DNA from: CAZDVQ01 sp964508975
GTDB taxonomy: Bacteria; Bacteroidota; Bacteroidia; Chitinophagales; Saprospiraceae
Direction of reading: 5' to 3'
Length of the DNA stretch: 64,000 bases
Assembly (NCBI GenBank): GCA_964508975.1
Contig: CAZDVQ010000003.1
Span: forward strand, 1-64,000
Positions 8,464-17,147 of the stretch are shown here, piece by piece. Below the pieces are notes generated by a model, which was given only the letters and a program-made list of their open reading frames with translations, did not search any database and was not told the DNA's origin. The position numbers and the translations under genes are program-made. How positions within the stretch are numbered: position 1 is the first letter of the stretch; each line of letters starts with the position of its first letter.

Positions 8464-8595
8464 TTTTTGGGGCGCCCCGGCCTCCGGCCGTCGGGCTGTG
8501 CGCGGCTCGCTGTTCGCTCGGCCCTTGTTAGCCGCCCAGGTTGGGCGGCTCTACTGCGGTCTGGCGCGTTGCGCCACCGCTACCATCCCTGGCGC
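8464..8595 (+). repeat. GC-rich palindromic element, copy 5 (GCGCC/GGCGC)
   Basis: Begins TTTTTGGGGCGCC and ends ACCATCCCTGGCGC. It contains the conserved core GGCTCGCTGTTCGCTCGG and a GCCGCCC/GGGCGGC hairpin. The reading frame across it is not a gene. Confidence 0.85.
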
Positions 8596-8597
8596 AT

Positions 8598-8613
8598 CGG
8601 CGGCAAGCCGCCG
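8598..8613. repeat. Satellite hairpin next to GC-rich element
   Basis: CGGCGGC-AA-GCCGCCG sits just outside the element's 3' end. AT-rich repeats (TTAATTATAAATGGTTAATTATTAA) follow to about 8650. No gene is seen in 8614-8780. Confidence 0.55.
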
Positions 8614-8781
8614 TTATATAATGATTAATTATAAATGGTTAATTATTAACGATTTAATGTATTTTTTCGAGTATCTAAAAAGCGGTAGACAGGTGTAGAT
8701 GTGGAGCCAGCAATGCTTAGCGCAGCGATAAAAACACCCCGTAGAAACACAATGCCGAGGCATGATAAACCTCAAAAAAAA

Positions 8782-8811
8782 GGGCTGCCCGAAATAACTT
8801 TCAAGCAGCCC
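8782..8811 (-). terminator. Rho-independent terminator for secA
   Basis: GGGCTGC and GCAGCCC arms with an inner GAAA/TTTC pair. On the minus strand the stem is followed by eight T residues. It lies downstream of secA, with a MITE inserted between gene and terminator. Confidence 0.75.
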
Positions 8812-8891
8812 CCGAATGCTGGGTTCTGATTAAACCCCTCTCAAGGCTTAACTTATGCAAAAATAGTTAAATTTTAATAGCGCAAGGCTAA

Positions 8892-9051
8892 GAGTATGTT
8901 TAGATTTTGGGTTTCGAGGGAAAAACGAGCTATTTTTTGATGAGGTTGATTTAAAAAATAGGCGCATAGTGGGGCTAAGTAACTATTTTTAAAGCAAAAA
9001 TCATCCGAAAAAGAGCTGTTTTTCACTGGAAACTAAAGTCCAAACATACTC
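8892..9051 (-). mobile_element. 160-bp MITE, full-length copy B
   Basis: Same family as the copy at 2654, in opposite orientation. Ends GAGTATGTTTAGA...TCCAAACATACTC are flanked by TAA at 8889-8891 and 9052-9054. The interior (ATAGTTACTTAGCCCCACTA on the minus strand) is nearly identical to copy A. Confidence 0.85.
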
Positions 9052-9063
9052 TAAGTCTAACTT

Positions 9064-12000
9064 TTATTTGCCGTGGCATTGTTTGTACTTTTTGCCGCTT
9101 CCGCAAGGACAAGCATCGTTACGGCCAATTTTCGGGTCGTTGCGCACAAAGGTTTCCGGTTTTTGAACCTCTTGCCTTCCTGCACTAGCCGCAGCTTCGC
9201 GGGCTGCTTCTTCTTCGCCACGGTTAGTTTGTACTTGTTGACGTTGCTGGCGAGTAGGCACTGCGGCCTGGCGTACTTGATCGCCTTGGGCCAACGGAAT
9301 TTCACCACGCATCAAGAAACTGATGACACTGCGGTTTACTTTACCCACCAACGACTGGAACGTGAAGAATGCTTCGCGTTTGTAAATCACCAAGGGGTCT
9401 TTTTGCTCGAAAGAGGCCGCCTGAACACTGTCTTTCAACTCGTCCATCTCGCGGAGGTGCTCTTTCCACTCCTTGTCTATAACGGCCAACATCAACGATT
9501 TCTCAATAGCTGTAGCAATGGCTTTACCATTTGATTTTACCACTTCTTCCAAGTTGGCCGTGATGTCGATACCCTGGCGGCCATCGGTATATGGCAAACC
9601 AATGTTTTTGTACACATGGCCTTGTTGCTCGTACACATTTTTAACCACGGGGTAAACGGGTTCTATCATGAGGTCAAGCTTGCGCTTGTACTCGGCCATG
9701 ATATAATCGTGGAACTCCTCGGCTAAGGTTTGTTCATTTTTTTCCAAGAATTTAGCTTGGCCAAATGGTTGCTCCACCCCGAACAGGCGGAACACTTCCA
9801 ACTCGTAGCCAGCAAAATCGCGGGTATTTTTGAACTTGCTGATCAACTCGTTGCCCAGTTGGTAGTACATCTCGCTGATGTCAACAGCTACGCGTTCGCC
9901 ATTCAAGGCGTTGTTGCGCATCTTGTAGATGGCCTCGCGTTGAATGTTCATCACGTCATCGTACTCGAGCAAGCGTTTACGTACACCAAAGTTGTTTTCT
10001 TCTACTTTTTTCTGGGCACGTTCAATCGACTTGGTTACCATCGAGTGTTCAATCATATCGCCTTCTTTGTGGCCCATACGGTCCATGATGCCCGCGATAC
10101 GGTCAGAACCGAACAAACGCATCAGTTTATCTTCCAGCGATACGAAAAACTGCGATGAACCGGGGTCGCCTTGACGGCCAGCACGACCGCGCAACTGGCG
10201 GTCAACCCGGCGAGAGTCGTGGCGCTCTGTACCAATAATGGCCAAACCACCCGCGTCTTTAACGCCAGGCCCTAACTTGATGTCGGTACCACGACCAGCC
10301 ATGTTGGTTGCAATGGTTACCATACTGGCTTTACCAGCTTCCGACACGATTTCGGCCTCGCGTTGGTGTTGCTTGGCGTTCAATACGTTGTGTGGTATCT
10401 TGCGCATATTAAGCATGCGGCTCAGCAATTCCGATACTTGTACCGATGTAGTACCCACCAATACTGGTCGGCCTGCCTCGCGCAGCTTCTCAATCTCGTC
10501 GATTACGGCGTTGAATTTCTCGCGGTCGGTTTTGAAGATCAAGTCGTTTTTATCATTCCGCGAAATAGGGCGGTTGGTTGGGATTGCCACTACATCAAGT
10601 TTGTAGATTTCCCAGAACTCTTGTGCTTCTGTCTCGGCTGTACCGGTCATACCACAAAGTTTGTGGTACATCCGGAAGAAGTTTTGCAAGGTAATGGTGG
10701 CGTAGGTTTGTGTCGCTTTTTCAATCTTCACGTTTTCCTTCGCCTCGATAGCCTGGTGTAAGCCATCAGAGTAACGGCGGCCTTCCATGATACGACCTGT
10801 TTGCTCATCCACAATTTTCACGAGGCCGTCGATAACCACGTATTCATCGTCAATTTCAAACAAGGTGTAAGCTTTCAACAACTGGTTCAACGCATGGAGA
10901 GTCTCGCTCTTAATCGAGAAATCGGTGATAGCCGCATCCTTCGCTTTGACTTTATCCTCGTTGCTCATGCTTGAGTTCTCAATGTCGGCGATAATAGCAC
11001 CAACATCGGGCAACACGTACAGGTTGGGGTCTTCGCCAGAGTAAGTCAACAACTCGAAACCTTCGCCTTTCAACTCTACGCTGCGTTGTTTTTCCTCAAT
11101 AACGAAGTACAAGGGTTGGTCAACGATAGGCATTTTACGGCCTTGTTCCTGCATGTAGAAGTTCTCGGTATTACGCAGGATGTTGAGGATCCCCGGTTCG
11201 CTCAAGAATTTAATCAAGGCGCGGTTTTTAGGCAGGGCGCGGTGGGCGCGGAGTAAGGTCATACCGCCTTCGCCTTCCTTGTTGCCAGTGTTACCTTCTG
11301 CAATCAGTTTTTTAGCCTCGGCCAAGTATTGGTTAGCCAACTTGCGTTGCGCTTCTACCAGTTTCTCCACGCGAGGTTTAAGCTCCATGTATTGTTGTGT
11401 CTGGTCGTCCTTGGGTACAGGGCCAGAGATAATCAAGGGCGTACGGGCATCGTCCACCAAAACGGAGTCGACCTCATCCACCATGGCAAAGTGGAACTTG
11501 CGTTGTACCAGTTCCTCGGGTGTACGAACCATGTTGTCGCGCAGGTAGTCAAAGCCAAACTCGTTGTTGGTACCGTAGGTAATATCGCATTTATAGGCGT
11601 TTTTACGGCCATCAGAGTGTGGCTCGTACAAGTCGATACAGTCAATGGTCAGGTGTAGGAATTGGTGCAAGGGGCCCATCCATTCCATGTCGCGTTTTGC
11701 GAGGTAGTTGTTCACGGTTACCACGTGAACGCCAAACTGTGCTAGGCCGTTGAGGTAAGCGGGCAAGGTGGCTACCAAGGTTTTACCTTCACCGGTAGCC
11801 ATCTCGGCAATTTTACCTTGGTGTAGTACAATACCACCGATGATTTGCACATCGTAGTGTACCATGTCCCAAGTAACGGGGTTACCGGCAGCGTTCCAGG
11901 TATTGTTCCAGATGGCGTCGTCGCCTTCAATTTTAAGTACATCAGGGCGTTTGATAGCCAGGTCGCGGTCAGCTTGCGTAGCTTTCACGCGTAGGGTTGG

Positions 12001-12369
12001 GTTGTTTTTGAGGCGGGTCGCGGTTTCTTTCACCACGGCAAAAGCCTCGGGCAGGATTTCCATCAGGATTTCCTCGGTTGCTTTATCGCGTTCTTTGATT
12101 AAGGCATCGATTTTATCAAAAAGGCGTTGCTTCTCGTATAGATCGTCTGATTGGTTGGCCTTGTTGCGGCACTCGTCGATATCGGCGTTAATTTCAGAGA
12201 TATATTCGCTGATGCGTTGGCGGAACTCGAAGGTTTTGTTGCGCAATTCATCGTGCGACAAGCCTTGGAGTTTTTTCCATTCTACGTTGGTTTGTTCAAC
12301 CAGCGGCATGATTTTCTTGATGTCGCGGTCGTACTTAGTACCAAAAATTTGTTTTAAAAAGCCTAACAT
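9064..12369 (-). CDS. secA: Preprotein translocase ATPase SecA
   Basis: The 1101-residue motor of the Sec pathway, which drives unfolded preproteins through SecYEG at the inner membrane. Walker A MATGEGKT is at residues 190-198. The DEAD-type Walker B DEVDSVLVDDARTPLIISG follows, as do TNMAGRGTDIKLG and RQLRGRAGRQGDPG of the second helicase domain. The C-terminus ends with the zinc-binding SEC-C motif (CPCGSGKKYKQCHG), which binds SecB or ribosomes in other bacteria. The protein is about 200 residues longer than E. coli SecA, as usual for this phylum. It is a single-gene unit with its own -7 box and terminator. Confidence 0.98.
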   Translation of the reverse strand: MLGFLKQIFGTKYDRDIKKIMPLVEQTNVEWKKLQGLSHDELRNKTFEFRQRISEYISEINADIDECRNKANQSDDLYEKQRLFDKIDALIKERDKATEEILMEILPEAFAVVKETATRLKNNPTLRVKATQADRDLAIKRPDVLKIEGDDAIWNNTWNAAGNPVTWDMVHYDVQIIGGIVLHQGKIAEMATGEGKTLVATLPAYLNGLAQFGVHVVTVNNYLAKRDMEWMGPLHQFLHLTIDCIDLYEPHSDGRKNAYKCDITYGTNNEFGFDYLRDNMVRTPEELVQRKFHFAMVDEVDSVLVDDARTPLIISGPVPKDDQTQQYMELKPRVEKLVEAQRKLANQYLAEAKKLIAEGNTGNKEGEGGMTLLRAHRALPKNRALIKFLSEPGILNILRNTENFYMQEQGRKMPIVDQPLYFVIEEKQRSVELKGEGFELLTYSGEDPNLYVLPDVGAIIADIENSSMSNEDKVKAKDAAITDFSIKSETLHALNQLLKAYTLFEIDDEYVVIDGLVKIVDEQTGRIMEGRRYSDGLHQAIEAKENVKIEKATQTYATITLQNFFRMYHKLCGMTGTAETEAQEFWEIYKLDVVAIPTNRPISRNDKNDLIFKTDREKFNAVIDEIEKLREAGRPVLVGTTSVQVSELLSRMLNMRKIPHNVLNAKQHQREAEIVSEAGKASMVTIATNMAGRGTDIKLGPGVKDAGGLAIIGTERHDSRRVDRQLRGRAGRQGDPGSSQFFVSLEDKLMRLFGSDRIAGIMDRMGHKEGDMIEHSMVTKSIERAQKKVEENNFGVRKRLLEYDDVMNIQREAIYKMRNNALNGERVAVDISEMYYQLGNELISKFKNTRDFAGYELEVFRLFGVEQPFGQAKFLEKNEQTLAEEFHDYIMAEYKRKLDLMIEPVYPVVKNVYEQQGHVYKNIGLPYTDGRQGIDITANLEEVVKSNGKAIATAIEKSLMLAVIDKEWKEHLREMDELKDSVQAASFEQKDPLVIYKREAFFTFQSLVGKVNRSVISFLMRGEIPLAQGDQVRQAAVPTRQQRQQVQTNRGEEEAAREAAASAGRQEVQKPETFVRNDPKIGRNDACPCGSGKKYKQCHGK

Positions 12370-12415
12370 AAGGGTATTTTTAAGATAATAGCCCTTGCAG
12401 GGCCGTTGTAGGCCG

Positions 12416-12423
12416 CAAAGGTA
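12416..12423 (-). promoter_or_regulatory. Probable secA promoter -7 box
   Basis: TACCTTTG on the minus strand, an exact TAnnTTTG match, 46 bp upstream of the secA ATG. The leader contains a small GCCCT/AGGGC hairpin. Confidence 0.5.
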
Positions 12424-12448
12424 ATAAACTTTGTTTGATTAAGATTGA

Positions 12449-12582
12449 TTTGGGCGCTGCGCCCGCTGATGCGGTCGCCGCTGTCCTACGGGTGCGCTGT
12501 TCGCTTAGTGCTACGCGGGCAGGGGCAAGCCCTGCCCCTACTACGCACCGCGGCTACGCCGCGCCCTCCGGCCAGCTAGCGC
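12449..12582 (+). repeat. GC-rich palindromic element, copy 6 (GCGCT/AGCGC)
   Basis: Begins TTTGGGCGCT and ends CAGCTAGCGC. Terminal stem GCGCT/AGCGC. An inner GCAGGGG/CCCCTGC hairpin is unique to this copy. Confidence 0.8.
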
Positions 12583-12626
12583 TTTTAGATTGCAGTATAA
12601 AGCACACAAAGTGATAAATAAATCAA

Positions 12627-12660
12627 CTCTGCTCTCTGCTCTCTGCTCTCTGCTCTTTGC
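12627..12660. repeat. CTCTGCT heptamer microsatellite
   Basis: Four perfect tandem CTCTGCT units and one imperfect unit, next to the GC-rich element and 3' of a small gene. Copy number is a candidate for strain variation. Confidence 0.8.
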
Positions 12661-12663
12661 ACT

Positions 12664-13020
12664 CTAACAGGGTGGTCTCGCCCAATACGGCTGATGCGGA
12701 AATATATTCCGTTTAGAAAACTTGTATTGTATGGTTGCCAGCGTACATACTGCGTGCTGGTTGAACAAACGCTGTTGAGATTCAAAGGCCGTGGCCGACA
12801 AATAATCGGGCAGGAATTTCACCACCTGTTGCTGGCTGTACAAATCGGCCAGTAGGTTTAACCATGCCTCGTTGTTGGGGCTTACTTTTTTAGCTTGTGC
12901 CTGTGGGCTAGCCCAAGCCTGCTGCTGACCTTGAAACTGCCCTGGGGCTACACAACACAATGCCTCGCCTGCTTGCGCAAGCGTGAGGAAAAGGGCGGCT
13001 ATGTATAACTGTTTCGACAA
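12664..13020 (-). CDS. Small secreted hypothetical protein
   Basis: A 118-residue frame of unknown function. It begins with a possible signal peptide (SKQLYIAALFLTLAQAGEALC), followed by a Gln/Ala-rich stretch and a segment with little similarity to families I know. The only in-frame start is TTG, with a stop 24 bp further upstream. The C-terminus is close to the heptamer repeat. It could be a real periplasmic protein or a degenerate gene; the TTG start and lack of family lower confidence. Confidence 0.45.
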   Translation of the reverse strand: MSKQLYIAALFLTLAQAGEALCCVAPGQFQGQQQAWASPQAQAKKVSPNNEAWLNLLADLYSQQQVVKFLPDYLSATAFESQQRLFNQHAVCTLATIQYKFSKRNIFPHQPYWARPPC

Positions 13021-13153
13021 GGTTTTAGCAGTGTATCTCGTTTAAACGAATTAGGTGGTGGAATTGTTTTGTGGCTTAGGCATACAAAAGTAAATATACT
13101 TTCCTGAAAACCAAATGTCGTACCAATCAGGTTCAACCAGAAAGGCTCACCCC

Positions 13154-13256
13154 GCGCCAGCGATGTGGAGCGGTGGCGCAACGCGCCAGACCCGAAGGGG
13201 CCGAGCGAACAGCGAGCCGCGTAACGTAGCGACGGCGAAGCCGGGGCGCCCAAAAA
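13154..13256 (-). repeat. GC-rich palindromic element, copy 7 (GCGCC/GGCGC)
   Basis: Minus-strand copy beginning T-run GGGCGCC with first hairpin GGCTTCGCC, and ending CATCGCTGGCGC. It abuts the 3' end of truA. Confidence 0.85.
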
Positions 13257-13260
13257 GCCT

Positions 13261-14004
13261 CTAAATATCAAACGGATACTGGATATCGGTGAGGAACAGG
13301 CCGCAGGCGGGTACGGAATAGGGCATTTTGAGCGCCGTTTGTGTTTCGAGTGCCCGGCGGGTTTGCTCGGGGCCGTACTTGCCTAGGCCCACTTGCACGC
13401 ACTCGCCCACGATGAGCCGGATCATGCCGCGCAAAAAGCGGTTGGCCGTGATGCGGAACACCAGTTGCTCGTTTTCAAGGCTCCATTGTGCCTGGCGTAC
13501 ATCGCAAAACATGGTCTCGTTGCCGGCGTGGGTCTTGCAAAAAGGCGCGAATTCCTTGAACTCGAGCAGCAGTTTACACACCTCGTTCATGGCCGCTATG
13601 TCAAGCTGCGGAGCCTGGTGGAACTGCCAAGCGGTCTCCTGCCGGAACGGATTTTTGCGCAAATCAATGCTGTAGCGGTATGCCCGCGAACTGGCGCTGA
13701 ACCGAGCGTGTGCCTCGGGCCACTCGACGGCCTGGATGGTATAAAACACCACATCCGGCCCGATGACGCGGTTGAGGCGCTGCACGAAATTATCGGGCAA
13801 GGGCTGGTCATAGTCAAAATGCAGCACGTAATCCTCGGCATGAACCCCCGTGTCGGTGCGGCCGCAGCCCGTCACCTCGATGGTCTGGCGCAAAATCATC
13901 GATAAAGTTTGCTCGATATGCCCTTGCACCGTGAGGGTATCGGGCTGTATTTGCCAACCCATAAAACGGGTTCCGTTGTAGGCTAAACGGGCAAAATAAC
14001 GCAT
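13261..14004 (-). CDS. truA: tRNA pseudouridine(38-40) synthase TruA
   Basis: A 247-residue TruA, which isomerises U38-U40 in the anticodon arm. The catalytic aspartate lies in GCGRTDTGVHA at about residues 47-57. YNGTRFMGWQIQP near the N-terminus and NRFLRGMIRLIVG in the C-terminal half are typical motifs. Its ATG overlaps the stop of the upstream DUF4442 gene by one base, so the two are translationally coupled. Confidence 0.95.
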   Translation of the reverse strand: MRYFARLAYNGTRFMGWQIQPDTLTVQGHIEQTLSMILRQTIEVTGCGRTDTGVHAEDYVLHFDYDQPLPDNFVQRLNRVIGPDVVFYTIQAVEWPEAHARFSASSRAYRYSIDLRKNPFRQETAWQFHQAPQLDIAAMNEVCKLLLEFKEFAPFCKTHAGNETMFCDVRQAQWSLENEQLVFRITANRFLRGMIRLIVGECVQVGLGKYGPEQTRRALETQTALKMPYSVPACGLFLTDIQYPFDI

Positions 14005-14510
14005 TACTTGCGGGCTTTGAAGGTCCAGGTAAACTCGAAACGCGATACTACCTCGCCAGTTTTTTGAACACCCTCAGTGTGGAGGGTCACGGTTTGAGCC
14101 TCACCGGTTTCAATAGCCTTGCGCACGGTTTCAAACACTTTTTCGGCCTCGGTACAGGTGAATACGGTTTTGGAAGTGGCTTTTTTGATAAAATCGCCCT
14201 TGATATCGGCCACTAAAACCGACACGTTGCCGCGGCCCTGCAAGGCCATAAGGCAAAGCACACCGGTCGACATCTCGGCGGCGGCGGCTTGTGCTGCAAA
14301 GTAAATCGACTTGAATGGGTTTTGCGAGCGCCAGCCATAAGGTACGCTCACCTGCGCTTTATCGAGGCCCACATGCTGTATTTTAAGCCCCATGAACCAA
14401 GCCGATGGCAGCTTGGCCAACAGGAAAATGCGTTGCAAAAACGGGTTCGTCATCTTGTTGATGTACGACTTGATGTGCGGGTTGCTGAGGTCAAATGCTG
14501 TATTAGACAT
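14004..14510 (-). CDS. DUF4442 domain protein (hotdog-fold thioesterase-like)
   Basis: A 168-residue protein resembling DUF4442, a hotdog-fold family related to acyl-CoA thioesterases. The segment NPFKSIYFAAQAAAAEMSTG is where hotdog enzymes carry the central helix and substrate tunnel. No classical catalytic Asp/Glu can be assigned with certainty. It is upstream of and overlaps truA. The connection to tRNA modification is probably only genomic. Confidence 0.75.
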   Translation of the reverse strand: MSNTAFDLSNPHIKSYINKMTNPFLQRIFLLAKLPSAWFMGLKIQHVGLDKAQVSVPYGWRSQNPFKSIYFAAQAAAAEMSTGVLCLMALQGRGNVSVLVADIKGDFIKKATSKTVFTCTEAEKVFETVRKAIETGEAQTVTLHTEGVQKTGEVVSRFEFTWTFKARK

Positions 14511-14631
14511 GTTGCGGGATGTTCTGGGAGGATTATGATGCTGTAAAGGTAAGAAATCGTCATTTAAGTATCTAAATTTAGTTTGGATACGTTATTTTAC
14601 GTAACTTGGCTTGAAAATAGCTGTGCCACTC

Positions 14632-14658
14632 GCGTTTGTTTGGAATCCAAACAAACGC
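14632..14658. repeat. Perfect 27-bp palindrome upstream of patatin gene
   Basis: GCGTTTGTTTGGA-A-TCCAAACAAACGC, 27 bp before the GTG start. Each half matches the MITE end variant GCGTATGTTTGGA at 12 of 13 positions. It could be two fused MITE ends or an operator. No TTA/TAA duplication is seen. Confidence 0.7.
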
Positions 14659-14685
14659 TTCTAACCCCAAGACCTCCCAAACAAC

Positions 14686-16938
14686 GTGTTCAAGCAAAAA
14701 CTAGCAGGTATTTGGTACTCCTTCCCTGTCCGCCTGGTGTATGTACACCTGCGGTCAAACTTACTATTGTTTTTCCTCTGGGTGGTGTTGGTCATGATGA
14801 TATCAGGTATGCTAGGGCGCAAATTTGGCGTGCTGTACCTGTTCCTCGACCCTGAATACATGGGCGAGGTGAGCTTCTCGAGCTTTTTCCTCATCGGTTT
14901 ATCGTTCAGTGCTTTCCTCATGGCATGGAATACCACCATGTACATTATCAACAGCAACCGATTCCCATTTTTGGCGTCCTTGAGCCGACCCTTCGTTAAA
15001 TTTTGCCTCAATAACAGTATCATTCCTTTGACCTTCATCGTTTTTTACTTGGGCAAGGTCATTTACTTCCAGTGGTACAACGAGTTTGAGCTAGAACAAA
15101 GCATCAGCGCCGATATCTTGGGTTTTCTATCGGGCTTAACCCTCGGCGTCATGATGGGCCTAGGCTACTTTGGGTTTACCAACAAAGATGTGCTTTCATT
15201 CCAAAAGGCACATGAAGGCATCAGCGTGACCAAGGCCCTGCGCGATATCATCAAGACCCGCGGCAAGGTGAAAGAAAAAAGTATAAAGCCTTACAAAAAT
15301 AGCACCCGGGTTGATTATTACCTGTCAGAAACCTTGCGTACCCGTATTTGCCGAAACGTAGAGCACTACGATTACGACATCCTGGACAAGGTTTATCGCC
15401 AGAACCACGCCAACGCCTTGATTATCCAAATTGTGGGCATCACGGTGCTCATCCTCATGGGCTTGTTCATCGAGCACGAGATGTTCCGTATACCGGCGGC
15501 AGCCAGTATGTTTATATTGTTCTCGGTGATTACCACCATCCTGGGCGCGCTCACCTACTGGATGCGCGAGTGGCGCGCTGCATTCTTGATTGCGGTGCTG
15601 GTGGGGCTAAACTACCTGTCGTCGCAAGATTTACTCGATTACGAGAACAAAGCCTACGGCCTCAACTACAGCATTAAGCCCGTGGAATACAGCCACGATG
15701 CCATCGACAAGCTGGCCAGCGCAGCCATGTACGAGCAGGATAAAGACTCGACCATCGCCATCCTCGAACGCTGGCAAAACAAGGCTAGCCGCCGTGGTTC
15801 GCGCAAACCCAAAATGGTGTTCATTTGCACCTCGGGCGGCGGGTTGCGCTCGGCTGCCTGGACTACCCAGGTGATGCAGCAGGCCGATTCCATGCTGCAA
15901 GGCCGTTTAATGCGCAACACCGTGCTCATGACCGGGGCATCGGGCGGTATGTTGGGCCTGGGCTATTTCAGGGAGGTGTATTACCGCCAAAAAACCAAGC
16001 TCGATACCCTGAACATCTACGACAAGCAGGTGTACGGCAATATTACCAAAGATTGTATCAACGCCATCGGTTTTACCGTGTTGGTCAACGACCTTTTTGT
16101 GCCCTGGGTTAAGTTTAGCTACAACGACCAGCGCTATTTTAAAGATCGTGGCTACATATTCGAGCAGCAGCTTAACACCAACTGCGGCGGCGTGCTCGAT
16201 AAACCGCTTAAGGACTATTATTGGCCCGAGCGCAACGCTGAAATTCCCTTGCTTTTGCTCACGCCAACCATCGTGAGCGATGGCCGCCAGTTGGTTATAT
16301 CGCCGCAGGGCATGTCGTACATGTCGCGGCCACATACCGCCTACCAGAACAAATCGTTTTCTGAAATTGATGCGGTCGAGTTCTCGGCCTTGTTCAAAGA
16401 CCACGATGCGGGCCAGCTCCGGTATTTATCGGCCCTGCGCATGAACGCCACCTTCCCATACATATTACCCAACGTTTACCTGCCTACCAAACCCCGGATG
16501 CAGGTAATGGATGCGGGTTTCCGCGACAACCAGGGCATCAAGTCGGCCGCCCGTTTCATCGAGGTATTTGCCGATTGGATCCGCAACAACACCGACGGGG
16601 TGGTATTCGTGTGTATCCGTGGCAGCGAGCGGCAGGATGAAATCAACAAAGACGATAAAGAGGGCTTCCTCAGCCGTATGTTCAACCCCTTGCAATCGGT
16701 GGGTAAATTTACCGAGTTGCAGGATTTTGCCCACGACGATATGGTGCACCACGTGGCCGAGCTGCTAGGCCCAGGCCGGGTAGATTACATCGATTTTGAA
16801 TATCGCCCCGCCAAGCTGCACGAGCGTGCATCCATGAGTTTACACCTCACGCTACGCGAAAAAATGGACATCCAGTACGCCATCTACCTGGAGCATAACC
16901 AGGAAGCCATGAAAAAACTGCGTAAGATTATTCGATAG
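14686..16938 (+). CDS. Membrane-anchored patatin-like phospholipase
   Basis: A 750-residue protein with six or more hydrophobic segments in the first ~320 residues and a patatin-type lipase domain after about residue 375. The oxyanion-hole motif is SGGGLR at 383-388. The nucleophile is Ser419 in GASGG (GxSxG). The second catalytic residue is Asp609 in DAGFRDNQG, the D-G/A of the Ser-Asp dyad. The domain probably faces the cytoplasm and acts on membrane phospholipids or acylated substrates. The start is GTG; an ATG is not available nearby. A perfect palindrome lies upstream. Fusion of a patatin domain to a polytopic membrane region is less usual than soluble patatins. Confidence 0.85.
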   Translation: MFKQKLAGIWYSFPVRLVYVHLRSNLLLFFLWVVLVMMISGMLGRKFGVLYLFLDPEYMGEVSFSSFFLIGLSFSAFLMAWNTTMYIINSNRFPFLASLSRPFVKFCLNNSIIPLTFIVFYLGKVIYFQWYNEFELEQSISADILGFLSGLTLGVMMGLGYFGFTNKDVLSFQKAHEGISVTKALRDIIKTRGKVKEKSIKPYKNSTRVDYYLSETLRTRICRNVEHYDYDILDKVYRQNHANALIIQIVGITVLILMGLFIEHEMFRIPAAASMFILFSVITTILGALTYWMREWRAAFLIAVLVGLNYLSSQDLLDYENKAYGLNYSIKPVEYSHDAIDKLASAAMYEQDKDSTIAILERWQNKASRRGSRKPKMVFICTSGGGLRSAAWTTQVMQQADSMLQGRLMRNTVLMTGASGGMLGLGYFREVYYRQKTKLDTLNIYDKQVYGNITKDCINAIGFTVLVNDLFVPWVKFSYNDQRYFKDRGYIFEQQLNTNCGGVLDKPLKDYYWPERNAEIPLLLLTPTIVSDGRQLVISPQGMSYMSRPHTAYQNKSFSEIDAVEFSALFKDHDAGQLRYLSALRMNATFPYILPNVYLPTKPRMQVMDAGFRDNQGIKSAARFIEVFADWIRNNTDGVVFVCIRGSERQDEINKDDKEGFLSRMFNPLQSVGKFTELQDFAHDDMVHHVAELLGPGRVDYIDFEYRPAKLHERASMSLHLTLREKMDIQYAIYLEHNQEAMKKLRKIIR

Positions 16939-17011
16939 TAAGCGCTTAAATAATGCTAGCTGAGTGCCGAACTTAATTAGCACATCAGCATATTAATCAT
17001 TAGCACATTAA

Positions 17012-17121
17012 TTTGGGCGTTGCGCCGCCTATGGCGCCGCCGCTCCCCTCCGGGTGCGCTGTTCGCTTAGTGCGCGTTGCGCACCGCCCGCTATCGCGGG
17101 CGCCCTTCGGGCAGCTAACGC
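17012..17121 (+). repeat. GC-rich palindromic element, copy 8 (GCGTT/AACGC)
   Basis: Begins TTTGGGCGTT and ends CAGCTAACGC. Terminal stem GCGTT/AACGC differs on both strands from the sister copy at 12449 (GCGCT/AGCGC). It is preceded by TTAGCACATTAAT-type short repeats. Confidence 0.85.
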
Positions 17122-17147
17122 AGCTGGGCTAGCAAAGCCTAATTCAA

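Noticed and set aside
8498..8698. Reading frame encoding an Arg/Ala-rich 66-residue protein
   Set aside because: It lies inside a GC-rich palindromic element. Similar frames appear in the other copies because of high GC and few stops.
12999..13271. Minus-strand 90-codon frame
   Set aside because: It covers a GC-rich element and overlaps truA; the peptide matches element translations elsewhere.
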